Positions 9,470-18,299 of a stretch of DNA of 64,000 nt are shown piece after piece. Both the position numbers and the translations under genes were made by a program. The DNA is taken from the NCBI GenBank assembly GCA_035650475.1, contig DASRHP010000012.1, positions 856,059-920,058 of the forward strand, read 5' to 3'. Positions within the stretch are counted from its first letter, which is position 1, and every line of letters starts with the position of its first letter. The notes under the pieces are model-generated. The model was given only the letters and a program-made list of their open reading frames with translations, searched no databases and was not told the DNA's origin. Source of the stretch: Candidatus Binataceae bacterium (GTDB taxonomy: Bacteria; Desulfobacterota; Binatia; Binatales; Binataceae).

Positions 9470-9985
9470 CTATATCTGTGGTTCGATCATCAGCCGTAGC
9501 ATCTCGCGCCCGCGCGACAGGCGCGAACGGACAGTGCCCACGGGCACACCGAGCATCCCGGCCGCCTCCTCGTATGCCAGCCCCTGAAGCGCGACGAGCA
9601 CGATCACCGAGCGCTGTTCTGCGGGCAGCCTTTCGAGCGCCGCGGCCATGTCGCACCATTCGATGCGCTGCTCCTGGCGTGCGGCTTCGGCCCCTCGCGC
9701 GACGATCTCGTCATGCGCAAGCACGCTGAGGTAACGGTGCGCGGGGTCCCGGCGCCCGTTGACATGAACATTGTGGAGCATCCGGTAGAGCCAGGTTCGA
9801 AGATGTCCTCTGCCCAGCCAGAGATGGCGCTTGAGCAGCGCGCGCTCCAGGCAATCCTGCACCAGGTCGTCGGCCAGGTCCGGGTCGCGCGCCAGCGCGA
9901 GCGCGCAGCGGCGCAGGTAGGGGAGTTCGTCGGCGATACGGCGCTTAAGATCGCGCATCATAACTCGCACAAGGTCGCAGCCCAT
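9470..9985 (-). CDS. ECF-type sigma-70 family RNA polymerase sigma factor
   Basis: A small sigma factor with only regions 2 and 4. Region 2 covers about residues 20-80 (DPDLADDLVQDCLERAL, then HLRTWLYRMLHNVHVNGRR), and region 4 about 110-165, with the helix-turn-helix LAYEEAAGMLGVPVGTVRSRLSRGREML. Alternative starts at a double ATG eight or nine codons in are equally likely, since neither site has a strong ribosome-binding signal. No anti-sigma gene follows on the minus strand. The divergent DUF4168 gene has a close match to the sigma-E promoter, so that gene may be a target. The specific signal is unknown. Confidence 0.9.
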   Translation of the reverse strand: MGCDLVRVMMRDLKRRIADELPYLRRCALALARDPDLADDLVQDCLERALLKRHLWLGRGHLRTWLYRMLHNVHVNGRRDPAHRYLSVLAHDEIVARGAEAARQEQRIEWCDMAAALERLPAEQRSVIVLVALQGLAYEEAAGMLGVPVGTVRSRLSRGREMLRLMIEPQI

Positions 9986-10116
9986 TGAAATCCCGGCAGC
10001 GGCAGCGAAGCGCCGGCAATAGTCACCGCTAAACCGCCGATACCGCGAATTCGGTCACGCGGGTGGTCGCCAGTCCGGTGATTGAGGGTCCAAGATTCGT
10101 GCCGGGAATTTTCGGT

Positions 10117-10145
10117 GGAACTTTCGCCCACGTGCCGCTGTCTAA
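10117..10145 (+). promoter_or_regulatory. Sigma-E-like (ECF) promoter for the DUF4168 gene
   Basis: The sequence GGAACTT, 16 bases, then GTCTAA matches the classical sigma-E type ECF promoter exactly in both boxes. Transcription would begin near 10152, leaving a leader of about 50 bases with a GGGAGGAG ribosome-binding site before the DUF4168 start. It lies in the divergent region beside an ECF sigma gene. I found no equivalent pair facing the sigma gene itself. Confidence 0.6.
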
Positions 10146-10202
10146 CCATCGTGAGCGAGCCGTGCGGCACGACGCTCATGGAAACACAGAGAGGGAGGAG
10201 CC

Positions 10203-10646
10203 ATGCAGATGAAGTTTTTGAACGGAGCGCTGGCAGTATGTGCTATAACGTTGGGCCTAACCGTTGCGATAGCCGCGGGCGCGCAGGCCGGGATGGGTCA
10301 ACCGCCCGCAGAGCCCGGCGCACCCAGCTATTCAGGCGATGCGGGCGCGGCCAATTCGCAGAAGGTTGACGACGCGACGCTCAAGCGCGCCGCCGCAGCC
10401 TACGTCAAAGTGCAGGACATCACGCTCAAGACCCGCAAGGTGCTGAACAACACCGAAAACGAGTCGCAAAAGAACGAGATTCTGGAGAAGGCCGAATCGG
10501 AGAAGATTGCGGCGGTCAAAGCTCAGGGTATGCAGCCGCAGGAATATAATCGCGTGATCATGCTAGTGCAGGCCGATAACAACCTACAGCACAAGTTTCT
10601 CGGCTACGTCCACCAAGCGCAGGGCGCGCCGAGCGGAACGATGTAG
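10203..10646 (+). CDS. DUF4168 secreted protein
   Basis: A 147-residue exported protein. Residues 1-29 form a Sec signal peptide with a cleavage-like AGAQA. The mature part matches the DUF4168 pattern: a charged amphipathic segment around LKRAAAAYVKVQDITLKTR, an acidic middle, and a C-terminal helix with MQPQEYNRVIMLVQAD. Proteins of this family occur in cyanobacteria and proteobacteria, and their function is unknown. A very strong ribosome-binding site (GGGAGGAG) and a sigma-E-like promoter suggest it is an abundant, envelope-stress-controlled periplasmic protein. Confidence 0.8.
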   Translation: MQMKFLNGALAVCAITLGLTVAIAAGAQAGMGQPPAEPGAPSYSGDAGAANSQKVDDATLKRAAAAYVKVQDITLKTRKVLNNTENESQKNEILEKAESEKIAAVKAQGMQPQEYNRVIMLVQADNNLQHKFLGYVHQAQGAPSGTM

Positions 10647-10770
10647 CGTGGCACGATCGTACGGCAGGTGCCAGACTCACGGTGTCAGGCCTGTGAAAGA
10701 TTTACACGCTATCTGAAGAACTTACGGCGAATCGTCCGCCGCAAGTCTTCGCGTCCGAAAAGCCGCGCGA

Positions 10771-10800
10771 GCGGCCGGCATGCTGCCTCCGGCCGGCCGC
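10771..10800. terminator. GC-rich hairpin between convergent genes
   Basis: GCGGCCGG pairs perfectly with CCGGCCGC across a 14-base loop. On the minus strand it is followed about ten bases later by TTTT, so it could end transcription of the minus-strand secreted-protein gene. On the plus strand there is no T run. Its position between the convergent genes ending at 10646 and 10828 fits a terminator. Confidence 0.45.
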
Positions 10801-10827
10801 CCGCCGGCTGATTTGGCGCGAAGCGCC

Positions 10828-11301
10828 CTATTTCTTGCAGGCAGGCTCCTTGATGGCCTCCTGTAGTTCCGCGATTGCGATGTCGATGTGCTGTATCGCT
10901 TTGACTCGGTGCCCGCCGAAGTCATGCGCGGCGCTGGCGAGCGCCGCTTTGGCCTCGCGACATTCCCGAAGGGCGTCGATCATGTAAGGGTGAACCTGGC
11001 CGGCGACGACGCGGATAGGACCGCCTTCGGGGGTTGTGGGCAGAGTGCCGTGGACGCTCGCCATCGCCAGCTTCAGTTCGCCGTTGGCCGCCTCCACCTG
11101 ACGCATGGCTGCTTCGCGATGGCCACCCAGATGAGTGCAGCCATGCGAGATCACATAGTGCGCCCGCCGCAGCTTGTGGTAGGCGTTGTATATGTGCTGA
11201 TGCGGTTTGGCTGCCCGCGCGCGCGTCGCCCCGCCCGCGACGGCGAAGCCTATCGCCGCAATCGCCGCAATCCGCACGATACCCGTCAGCCGCTGCCTCA
11301 T
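10828..11301 (-). CDS. Secreted two-repeat helical protein of unknown function
   Basis: A 157-residue exported protein with a Sec signal peptide over the first 30 residues (AAIAAIGFAVAGGATRARA). The mature part contains two similar halves exactly 70 residues apart (about 40-80 and 110-150). Each runs from a helix through a conserved GGHR (59-62 and 129-132) into a second helix, ELKLAM or ELQEAI. Histidines are frequent in the first half. The start was placed at the ATG preceded by AGGAGGGG rather than six codons upstream. I do not recognise a named family. The layout suggests a four-helix periplasmic bundle, possibly metal- or haem-binding, but that is a guess. Confidence 0.72.
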   Translation of the reverse strand: MRQRLTGIVRIAAIAAIGFAVAGGATRARAAKPHQHIYNAYHKLRRAHYVISHGCTHLGGHREAAMRQVEAANGELKLAMASVHGTLPTTPEGGPIRVVAGQVHPYMIDALRECREAKAALASAAHDFGGHRVKAIQHIDIAIAELQEAIKEPACKK

Positions 11302-11321
11302 TGGCTTCCCCTCCTGCATTT

Positions 11322-11341
11322 GGCCGCGCTGAGTCGCGGCC
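11322..11341 (-). other. Leader hairpin upstream of the two-repeat secreted protein
   Basis: GGCCGCG and CGCGGCC form a perfect seven-base-pair stem with a six-base loop in the 5' leader of the minus-strand gene, between its candidate promoter and its AGGAGG site. It has no T run on either side, so it is more likely an mRNA stabiliser or a leader structure than a terminator. Confidence 0.35.
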
Positions 11342-11350
11342 AGTCCCGCT

Positions 11351-11379
11351 CTTTTATTCTTGCATGCGGATTAACTCAA
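11351..11379 (-). promoter_or_regulatory. Candidate housekeeping promoter for the two-repeat secreted protein
   Basis: Read on the minus strand, TTGAGT and TAAAAG are separated by 17 bases; each matches four of six consensus bases with ideal spacing. The local sequence is unusually AT-rich for this genome. The leader would be about 45 bases and contains a small perfect hairpin. Confidence 0.45.
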
Positions 11380-11595
11380 ATCCGGAGCTCGCGACCGAAT
11401 AAGTGTTCAAAGATGATTTGCCGCGCGCTTTGACTCGGCGCGCCGTGCGGCGCTCGCGCGGCGCTCGAATACCGCTTTGACCAGCCGCGTCCGAAATATG
11501 AGACCTGCGCGAACTCGTCCGGCCGCCCTGCGCAGCCGACTCCGCGAAGACCCTACGCTCAACGCGCGCATGTCGCGGCGGGCCAGGGAATTGTC

Positions 11596-11691
11596 ATGGC
11601 ACATGTGATTCTGGTGATAAGCGCTGCCCCCGTTCTGTTGGTCGGGCTTTCCTGCGTGCTCTGGATCGTGATGCGGCGGGAGCCGCTGTGA
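11596..11691 (+). CDS. Possible 31-residue single-span membrane miniprotein
   Basis: A short frame encoding one continuous hydrophobic helix (VILVISAAPVLLVGLSCVLW) followed by a positively charged tail, MRREPL, as in small bitopic membrane proteins. An AGGGA sequence lies seven bases upstream of the ATG. It ends eight bases before the stop of the convergent acyl-CoA dehydrogenase gene. The rest of the interval 11380-11595 shows no convincing gene. With only 31 codons this could be chance; the charge pattern is the main support. Confidence 0.3.
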   Translation: MAHVILVISAAPVLLVGLSCVLWIVMRREPL

Positions 11692-11698
11692 TTTTCAC

Positions 11699-12913
11699 CT
11701 AGCCCTTGGGCAGCTTGAGAACGCGCTCGCCGATGATGTTGTGCTGGATCTCGCTGGAGCCTGCGGCGATGGTCAGCCCGCGCGCCGCCAGCGTGCGCAT
11801 CGTCCATCGCCCGCCTTCGACCGCGCCGATCGAATCCTTCATCAACGAGGCGTACGGGCCGAGCAGCTCGTCGGCAAACATCGCCACGCGCAGGTTGAGC
11901 TCGGTCGCAAACAGTTTGCCGAAGGAGCTCTCGGCTCCCGGCACCTTGCCTTTGAGCTGCGCGGTTAGCCCGCGATAGCGGCTCAGCCTCAGGCATCGCG
12001 CCTCGATCGCGAACTGTGCGAGGTGCTGGCGAACATAGGGATGGCGATGCGCGGGCATCGCTTCGAACTCGACCTTTCGCGAAAGTTCCAGCAACTCGTT
12101 TATCGTGCGCTCGACCGGATGGCGTGTGCCGCCGGAGAGGCGCTCCCACATCAGCGTGGCGATCGAAACCTGCCATCCCTGGTTGATCTCGCCGACGAGG
12201 TTTTCCTTCGGCACGCGGACGTTGTCGTAGAAGACTTCGTTGAAGCCGGCCTCGCCGGTTATCTGGACCAGCGGACGGATCGTGATGCCGGGGCTCTTCA
12301 TATCCACCAGCAGATAGCTGATGCCCTTGTGCTTGGGCGCCGCTGGATCGGTGCGCACGAGCAGGACCTGCATGTGGGCGCGCTGAGCGAGGCTGGTCCA
12401 GACCTTCTGCCCGTTGACTACGAAGGTGTCGCCGTCAAGCACCGCGCGGGTCTGGAGGCCGGCCAAATCGGAACCCGCATTGGGCTCGGAGTAGCCCTGG
12501 CACCAGATCTCCTCGGCGGTCAGCATCCTGCGCAGGTAGCGCTGCTTTTGCTGCTCGGTGCCCATCATGATGAGGGTGGGGCCGATGCGGTCGATGGCGA
12601 GCTGGTTCGCGCCGTACAGCGGCAGGCCCAGGCGCAACACCTCGTCCTGGTAGATCGCCTGCTCGATGAGCGAAGCGCCGCCGCCGCCCCATTCCTTGGG
12701 CCAGTGCAGCGCGACGTAGCCGGCATCGTACAGCCGCCGATGGTAGTCGAGCAGGCGCTGCCATTTGCTGTCGTCGCCGACATCGAGCAGGCTGGCGGTC
12801 GAGGCGCCGATCGCGTCGGCGCGCCGGCCAAACACCTCGGCCGACGTATTCTCCAGCCATTCGCGCAACCGCGTACGAAAGGCTTCCTGCTCGGGGGTGA
12901 AGCTGAAATCCAT
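11699..12913 (-). CDS. Acyl-CoA dehydrogenase
   Basis: Flavin enzyme that introduces an alpha-beta double bond into an acyl-CoA; it would pass electrons to ETF. At 404 residues it has the N-terminal helical domain (DFSFTPEQEAFRTRLREWL), the middle beta domain with the FAD-contacting GYSEPNAGSDLAGL and KVWTSLAQ, and the C-terminal helical domain ending ARGLTIAAGSSEIQHNIIGERVL. The start is fixed by GGAGATC eleven bases upstream. The C-terminal motif resembles the FadE-like long or branched-chain group. It is a single gene, divergent from icd. Confidence 0.92.
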   Translation of the reverse strand: MDFSFTPEQEAFRTRLREWLENTSAEVFGRRADAIGASTASLLDVGDDSKWQRLLDYHRRLYDAGYVALHWPKEWGGGGASLIEQAIYQDEVLRLGLPLYGANQLAIDRIGPTLIMMGTEQQKQRYLRRMLTAEEIWCQGYSEPNAGSDLAGLQTRAVLDGDTFVVNGQKVWTSLAQRAHMQVLLVRTDPAAPKHKGISYLLVDMKSPGITIRPLVQITGEAGFNEVFYDNVRVPKENLVGEINQGWQVSIATLMWERLSGGTRHPVERTINELLELSRKVEFEAMPAHRHPYVRQHLAQFAIEARCLRLSRYRGLTAQLKGKVPGAESSFGKLFATELNLRVAMFADELLGPYASLMKDSIGAVEGGRWTMRTLAARGLTIAAGSSEIQHNIIGERVLKLPKG

Positions 12914-13106
12914 GGTTGATCTCCGCGTTGAGCGCCGCCACAAGCCACGACGGGCGCGCGCCGAACTATAGCAAGCGGGCGGCGCGGGCGTTAACTCCGC
13001 TTTGCCCGCGCCGGAGCGCCTTTGCTATACCATGTCAGCTTGATCGCGCTCGCCACCAATTCGGCAAGCGCGGCGCATACTCCGACAAAGCGGGTGCTAA
13101 AGGCAG

Positions 13107-14354
13107 ATGGCGTTCAAGACGATCAAGGTTCCCAGCGACGGCGAAAAGATCACGATGGGCTCCGACGGCAGGCTGCGCGTGCCCGACCGCCCGATCATTC
13201 CCTTCATCGAGGGCGACGGTACCGGACCGGATATCTGGCGCGCTTCGCAGTACGTCTTCGATCACGCGGTGGCCAAGGTTTACGGGGGCAAGCGCAAGGT
13301 AGCCTGGATGGAGGTCTGGGCGGGCGAGAAAGCCTATAACCAGTTCAACAACTGGCTGCCCGACGAAACCATCGAGGCCTTCAAGGAATATTTGGTCGGA
13401 ATCAAGGGCCCACTGACTACGCCGGTCGGCGGCGGCATCCGTTCGCTCAACGTCGCCCTGCGCCAGATGCTCGACCTTTACGTCTGCCTGCGCCCGGTGC
13501 GCTACTTCAAGGGCGTGCCGAGCCCGGTGCGCAATCCCGAGAAGCTCGACGTCGTCATCTTCCGCGAAAACACCGAGGACATCTACGCCGGCGTCGAATG
13601 GCAGGCCGAGACGCCCGAGGCGCGTAAGGTTATCAAGTTCCTCATCGAGGAGATGGGCGTCACCAAGATCCGCTTCCCCAACACCTCGGGCATCGGGATC
13701 AAGCCGGTCTCACGCGAGGGCTCCGAGCGGCTTATTCGCGCCGCGCTCAACTACGCGATCTCGCACAAGCGCAAGAGCGTCACCCTCGTGCACAAGGGCA
13801 ACATCATGAAGTTCACCGAGGGCGCCTTCCGCGACTGGGGCTATGAGCTGACCCGGCGCGAGTTCAAGGGCAAGGCGGTCGGCTGGGACGACTGCGGGGG
13901 CAAGCCGCCCGCGGGACAGATCCTGGTCAAGGACAACATCGCCGACATCACCCTCCAGCAGGTGCTGACCCGTCCCGACGAGTTCGACGTCGTCGCCACG
14001 ATGAACCTCAACGGCGACTATCTCTCCGACGCGCTGGCGGCGCAGGTCGGCGGCATCGGCATCGCCCCCGGCGCCAACATCAACTACGTCACCGGCCACG
14101 CGATCTTCGAGGCGACCCACGGCACCGCGCCCAAGTACGCCAACCAGGACAAGGTCAACCCGGGTTCGGTAATCCTGTCGGGCGTGCTGATGTTCGAGCA
14201 CATGGGATGGCAGGAGGTGGCCGACGGGATCATCCGCGGACTCGAGCGGGCGATCGCCAACAAGACCGTGACCTACGATTTCGAGCGACTGATGACGGGC
14301 GCGAAGCTGCTCAAGTGCTCGGAGTTCGGCAAGGCGATCGTCGAGAACATGTAG
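13107..14354 (+). CDS. icd: Isocitrate dehydrogenase (NADP type)
   Basis: TCA-cycle enzyme that oxidises isocitrate to 2-oxoglutarate and CO2. The 415-residue protein closely follows the Escherichia coli type: the substrate- and phosphorylation-site serine is Ser113 in [13 protein letters not shown], followed by the arginines of [10 protein letters not shown]. The metal site and nucleotide-binding regions ([20 protein letters not shown], then [10 protein letters not shown]) are intact. The conserved Ser113 context leaves open control by phosphorylation, but no AceK gene is visible here. A large hairpin follows the gene. Confidence 0.95.
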   Translation: MAFKTIKVPSDGEKITMGSDGRLRVPDRPIIPFIEGDGTGPDIWRASQYVFDHAVAKVYGGKRKVAWMEVWAGEKAYNQFNNWLPDETIEAFKEYLVGIKGPLTTPVGGGIRSLNVALRQMLDLYVCLRPVRYFKGVPSPVRNPEKLDVVIFRENTEDIYAGVEWQAETPEARKVIKFLIEEMGVTKIRFPNTSGIGIKPVSREGSERLIRAALNYAISHKRKSVTLVHKGNIMKFTEGAFRDWGYELTRREFKGKAVGWDDCGGKPPAGQILVKDNIADITLQQVLTRPDEFDVVATMNLNGDYLSDALAAQVGGIGIAPGANINYVTGHAIFEATHGTAPKYANQDKVNPGSVILSGVLMFEHMGWQEVADGIIRGLERAIANKTVTYDFERLMTGAKLLKCSEFGKAIVENM

Positions 14355-14401
14355 CCTTGCCCGCGCGGCGCGGATACGCGGCGTCGCCCAAAGCGATCGA
14401 T

Positions 14402-14444
14402 ACGCAAGCCGCCCGCGGCTCGACGGCCGCGGGCGGCTGTGCGT
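14402..14444 (+). terminator. Very stable hairpin downstream of icd
   Basis: A perfect 12-base-pair stem (GCCGCCCGCGGC with GCCGCGGGCGGC, six-base loop) is extended by a further five pairs, ACGCA with TGCGT. It begins 48 bases after the icd stop codon. There is no long T run, so termination could be weak or Rho-assisted, and an mRNA-protecting role is also possible. Confidence 0.55.
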
Positions 14445-14528
14445 CTTGCGTCAGCGTTTCGTGACGTAACCGGAAGGCGCTGCGAGCGTACTCGGCGATG
14501 CAGGGCATGCGAGGAGCGGGAGACAAGG

Positions 14529-15308
14529 ATGACGTTGCGTGACGCGGCCATCGCGGCGGCGACGGCGTTGATGCTCGCGCTGGCGGCGCTCCCCGCCCGC
14601 GCGCATCAGATGCCGGCCGGGTCAGACGGCGAAGCCGACGCGGCGGAGGATGCGGGGCCTGCCGCGATGATGGGCATGCGCGGCGCAGGCACCAATCCGG
14701 ACGCCGCCGACTCTGCGATGGCGTCCGAGCACATGGTCGCGCACGCCGCGATGGCGGCGCACATGGCGTGGAGCCATACGCGGCCCGAGACCGCCGCCGA
14801 CCGCGAGCGTGCCGAGCAGCTCGTCGCCACCCTGCGCGCGACCCTTGCCAAGTACAAGGACTATCACGTCGCCGAGGCCGACGGCTTCAAGCCCTTCCAT
14901 CCCGAATTGCCGCAGCGCTTCTATCATTTCACCCGTTGGCAGAACGGGCTTAAGGCGGCGTTCACCTTCGACCCCGCCGCGCCAACCTCGCTGCTCTACA
15001 GGAGAACCGCCGACGGCGGTTACCAGCTGGTGGGGGCTATGTATACCGCGCCGCGCGGCGCCAGCGAGGCGCAACTCGACGCCCGTGTGCCTCTGAGCGT
15101 CGCGACGTGGCATCGCCACGTCAATCTGTGCTTCCCGCCCAAGGGCCGGATGCGCAACGCGGACTGGACCAGGTTCGGCGTCGCCGGGTCGATCTCAACC
15201 AGGGCGGCGTGCGAAGCGGCGGGCGGGCGCTTCTATCCGCAGATCTTCGGATGGATGGTGCATGTCTATCCGTGGGCGAAAACCGAGCAGGAAATCTTCG
15301 CCCACTGA
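14529..15308 (+). CDS. Secreted protein with conserved Trp/His motifs, unknown function
   Basis: A 259-residue exported protein with a signal peptide ending in LPARAHQ. The first 90 mature residues are low-complexity, rich in Ala, Met and His (AHAAMAAHMAWSH). The second part carries a conserved-looking core: YKDYHVAEADGFKPFHPELPQRFYHFT, then LLYRRTADGGYQLVGAMYTAP and WHRHVNLCFPP. I recall similar uncharacterised proteins in proteobacteria but no named function. The His, Trp and Cys cluster suggests a metal or haem site. The start has a GGGAGACAAGG site. It converges on an NTF2-like gene. Confidence 0.78.
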   Translation: MTLRDAAIAAATALMLALAALPARAHQMPAGSDGEADAAEDAGPAAMMGMRGAGTNPDAADSAMASEHMVAHAAMAAHMAWSHTRPETAADRERAEQLVATLRATLAKYKDYHVAEADGFKPFHPELPQRFYHFTRWQNGLKAAFTFDPAAPTSLLYRRTADGGYQLVGAMYTAPRGASEAQLDARVPLSVATWHRHVNLCFPPKGRMRNADWTRFGVAGSISTRAACEAAGGRFYPQIFGWMVHVYPWAKTEQEIFAH

Positions 15309-15341
15309 ACCCGAAGGCTGGCTGGCCAAGCCGCCGCGGCC

Positions 15342-15866
15342 TTAGTGGCCCATCTTGAGCAGGTCGTCCTGCGCCCAGCCTTCCTTGAGCGGGACCATGA
15401 AATACGGCGTCAGCACCATCCGCTTGAACTTCCACTTCCCGTTCTGCCGGACGTAGTCGTCGTCATAGCGCGCCGCCACCACGTAGCTCTCGCCCTTGTA
15501 CACCGGCTTGGCTTCGAGGTAGGCGAAGCCGCGGGCGACGTCGCCGTGGACCTCGACGACGTGGTTGTGGATGAACTGGCGCACGCGCGAGAGCCGCGGG
15601 CGCCAGTCCTTAGTGGCGCCGCTGTCGGGATTGCGCGGCCGCAGCCCGCCGAAGAAGCGCTTGATCTCCTCCCGGCCGTGGGCGGTGCCGAGGTGGCCGA
15701 AGTTGATCTCGCCGTCGTCGCTGAAGAGGTCGGCGATCTCGTCGAAGCGGGCGTCGTTGATGTATTCGTGGTAGCGATTGCGCAGGTCGCGGATGGCTTC
15801 GCGGTCGGCAAGCTCCCGCACTTTGGTTTCGAGTTCGCGTACGCGGGCCTCGAGATCGGCCGCCAT
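15342..15866 (-). CDS. NTF2-like (SnoaL-type) protein
   Basis: A 174-residue protein with an N-terminal coiled-coil extension (ADLEARVRELETKVRELADRE) followed by a cone-shaped NTF2-like fold: AIRDLRNRYHEYINDARFDEIADLFSDDGEINF, GREEIKRFFGGL, the histidine strand RQFIHNHVVEVHGD and the closing strand GKWKFKRMVLTPYF. Families with this layout include scytalone-dehydratase-like and limonene-epoxide-hydrolase-like enzymes, as well as binding-only proteins. A GGAGGG site upstream fixes the start. The substrate cannot be predicted. Confidence 0.82.
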   Translation of the reverse strand: MAADLEARVRELETKVRELADREAIRDLRNRYHEYINDARFDEIADLFSDDGEINFGHLGTAHGREEIKRFFGGLRPRNPDSGATKDWRPRLSRVRQFIHNHVVEVHGDVARGFAYLEAKPVYKGESYVVAARYDDDYVRQNGKWKFKRMVLTPYFMVPLKEGWAQDDLLKMGH

Positions 15867-16038
15867 TGCTGATGTCCCTCCTCTTTGCCTGTTTCGAGGG
15901 TTGTCTAACACGGCCGGGCGCCGGCCACAAAACGGCCGCGCAGGCGCCGCGCGCCTTCCCATCGCGGTCGCGGGCTGGTATTGGAAAAGGGTCGCGGACG
16001 GCGCGGTGAAGCGGGCCGCGCACTTTTTCCAAGAAGAT

Positions 16039-16068
16039 TTGTGCGCGCGACGATAGCGGAGATATAAG
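16039..16068 (+). promoter_or_regulatory. Candidate promoter of the mdh-sucCD-ndk operon
   Basis: TTGTGC and TATAAG are separated by 18 bases; the -10 box matches five of six consensus bases, the -35 box three of six. It lies about 45 bases before the mdh GTG. An inverted repeat of TTGGAAAA type (15982-15992 and 16023-16032) sits just upstream and could be an operator. Confidence 0.35.
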
Positions 16069-16111
16069 TTAGCCTCACGGAGGCGGGGGCCTCGCCCCTC
16101 GCGGCAAGGGT

Positions 16112-17053
16112 GTGATCAAACGTAGGAAAATCGCATTCATCGGCGCCGGCAACGTCGGCGCAACCTGTGCCCACCTGTGCTTTCTGCGCAAACTGGGCGA
16201 TATCGCGCTCTTCGACATCATCGATGGCCTGCCCCAGGGCAAGGCGCTCGACATGCTCGAATCGGCGCCGGTGCTCGGCGTCGACGTCAACGTCAGCGGC
16301 TCGACCGACATCCGGATAATCGAGGGCGCCGACTGCTGCGTGGTGACCTCGGGCTCGCCGCGCAAGCCCGGGATGAGCCGCGACGACCTGCTGAAGATCA
16401 ACGCCGGCGTGATGAACCAGGTCGGCGGCGCGATCAAGCAGCATGCGCCCGAGGCTTTCGTGATCGTCGTCACCAATCCGCTCGACGCAATGGTGACGCA
16501 GATCAAACGGGTGACCGGTTTTCCTAAAAACCGCGTGGTCGGACAAGCGGGCGTGCTCGATTCCGCGCGCTATCGGACGTTCCTTGCGATGGAGCTGGGC
16601 ATTTCGGTGGATAGCGTCGGCGCGATGGTGCTCGGCGGACACGGTGACGACATGGTGCCGGTACGCAGCTACACCACCGCCGGCGGAGTCCCGATCGAGC
16701 GGATGATCGCGCCCAAGCGCCTCGACGAGATCGAAAAACGCACGCGCAACGGCGGCGGCGAGATCGTCGAGCTGATGAAGACCTCGTCGTACTACGCGGC
16801 GGGCGCGGCGGTGTTCCGGATGGTCGAAGCGTTCGTCCTCGACCGCAAGGAAGTGCTGCCTGCGGCCGCCTACCTCGAGGGCGAATACGGCGTGCGCGGG
16901 CTGTACGCCGGGGTGCCGGTCGTGATCGGCGCCGGCGGTGTCGAGCGCGTGGTCGAAATCCAGCTCACCGCGGCCGAGAAGGCCGCCTTCGACAGCTCGG
17001 TCGCGCACGTGCGCGAGCTGGTCGAGGCGATGGACAAGGCGGTCGCGGGCTGA
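16112..17053 (+). CDS. mdh: Malate dehydrogenase (lactate-dehydrogenase-like type)
   Basis: Oxidises malate to oxaloacetate with NAD in the TCA cycle. The 313-residue protein has the [10 protein letters not shown] dinucleotide-binding loop, the aspartate of LFDIIDG that selects NAD, and the substrate arginines in [19 protein letters not shown] and the catalytic His177 in [10 protein letters not shown] complete the active site. Its sequence belongs to the LDH-like MDH group found in many non-enteric bacteria. The start is GTG, with AAGGG just upstream. It heads the block mdh-sucC-sucD-ndk, all in the same direction with short gaps. Confidence 0.95.
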   Translation: MIKRRKIAFIGAGNVGATCAHLCFLRKLGDIALFDIIDGLPQGKALDMLESAPVLGVDVNVSGSTDIRIIEGADCCVVTSGSPRKPGMSRDDLLKINAGVMNQVGGAIKQHAPEAFVIVVTNPLDAMVTQIKRVTGFPKNRVVGQAGVLDSARYRTFLAMELGISVDSVGAMVLGGHGDDMVPVRSYTTAGGVPIERMIAPKRLDEIEKRTRNGGGEIVELMKTSSYYAAGAAVFRMVEAFVLDRKEVLPAAAYLEGEYGVRGLYAGVPVVIGAGGVERVVEIQLTAAEKAAFDSSVAHVRELVEAMDKAVAG

Positions 17054-17126
17054 ACGCGCGGCGGCCGCCGGGCATCGCCATCGATCACCCAGCGCAGCGA
17101 GCCGGTCTGCACCAGCAAGGAAAAGC

Positions 17127-18287
17127 ATGAACATCCACGAATTCCAGGCCAAACAGATCCTCGGCCGCTTCGGCGCGTCGGTGCCCAAGGGCCAACCCGC
17201 CTCCACGCCCGACGAGGCGGCGGCCGCCTTTCGCGCGCTCGGCCAGCCCAAGGCGGTGGTGAAGGCGCAGATCCACGCCGGCGGCCGCGGCAAGGCCGGT
17301 GGGGTAAAGCTCGTAAACTCCGCCGACGAGGCGCGCGAGTTTGCCGCCCAACTGCTCGGCAAGCCGCTGGTGACCCATCAGACCGGCCCCGAGGGGCGCG
17401 TCGTGCGCCGCGTTTACGTCGAGGAGGCCAGCGCGGTCGCGCGCGAGCTGTACCTGGGGATGGTGGTCGATCGCAAGGCGGCTGCCGTCGCGGTCATCGC
17501 CAGCACCGAAGGCGGAATGGAGATCGAGGAGGTCGCGGCGAAGACGCCCGACAAGATCATCACCGAGCCGGTCGATCCACTGCTCGGGATGAGCGGGTTT
17601 CTGGCGCGCAAGATCGCCTTTGCGCTCGGGCTGAAGGACAAGCAGGTCGGCCAGTTCGCAAGCCTGCTCGGCGCGCTCTACAAGGCGTTCGTCGACACCG
17701 ACGCCTCGCTAATCGAAATCAATCCGCTGGTGGTCACCCAGGACGGGCGCGTGATGTGCCTCGACGCGAAGATCGCCTTCGACGACAATGGCCTGTTTCG
17801 CCATCCCGACATCCGCGAACTGCGCGACCCCAACGAGGAGGACCCGGCCGAGACCGAAGCCGCCAAGTATGACCTCAGCTATGTCCATCTCGACGGCAAC
17901 ATCGGATGCATGGTCAACGGCGCGGGGCTGGCGATGGCGACGATGGACATCGTCAAGTACTACGGCGCCGAGCCAGCCAACTTCCTCGACGTCGGCGGCG
18001 GCGCCAACGCCGAGAAAATCGCCGCCGCCTTCCGCATCCTGCTCTCCGACTCGCGCGTCAAGGCGGTGCTGATCAACGTCTTCGGCGGGATCATGCAGTG
18101 CGACGTGCTTGCCCGCGGCGTGGTCGAGGCGGCGCGCGAGGTCAAGCTGAGCGTGCCGCTGGTGGTGCGAATGGAAGGCACCAACGTCGAGCAGGGTAAA
18201 CGGATCCTCGCCGAGTCGGGGATCAAGGTCATCGCCGCCAACGACATGGCCGACGCGGCGCGCCGCGTGGTCGAAGCGATCCGCTAG
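17127..18287 (+). CDS. sucC: Succinyl-CoA synthetase beta subunit
   Basis: Forms the nucleotide-binding half of the enzyme that makes ATP or GTP from succinyl-CoA. The 386-residue length is normal. It shows the N-terminal [12 protein letters not shown], the ATP-grasp motif [36 protein letters not shown] and the glycine-rich [13 protein letters not shown] near the subunit interface. CAAGGAAAA precedes the ATG. The alpha subunit gene follows after 12 bases, the standard order. Nucleotide specificity was not judged. Confidence 0.96.
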   Translation: MNIHEFQAKQILGRFGASVPKGQPASTPDEAAAAFRALGQPKAVVKAQIHAGGRGKAGGVKLVNSADEAREFAAQLLGKPLVTHQTGPEGRVVRRVYVEEASAVARELYLGMVVDRKAAAVAVIASTEGGMEIEEVAAKTPDKIITEPVDPLLGMSGFLARKIAFALGLKDKQVGQFASLLGALYKAFVDTDASLIEINPLVVTQDGRVMCLDAKIAFDDNGLFRHPDIRELRDPNEEDPAETEAAKYDLSYVHLDGNIGCMVNGAGLAMATMDIVKYYGAEPANFLDVGGGANAEKIAAAFRILLSDSRVKAVLINVFGGIMQCDVLARGVVEAAREVKLSVPLVVRMEGTNVEQGKRILAESGIKVIAANDMADAARRVVEAIR

Positions 18288-18299
18288 CAGGACTTTTCG

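Noticed and set aside
11407..11604. 65-codon minus-strand frame
   Set aside because: Arginine- and alanine-rich, no ribosome-binding site, no hydrophobic or domain pattern; looks like a GC-rich shadow.
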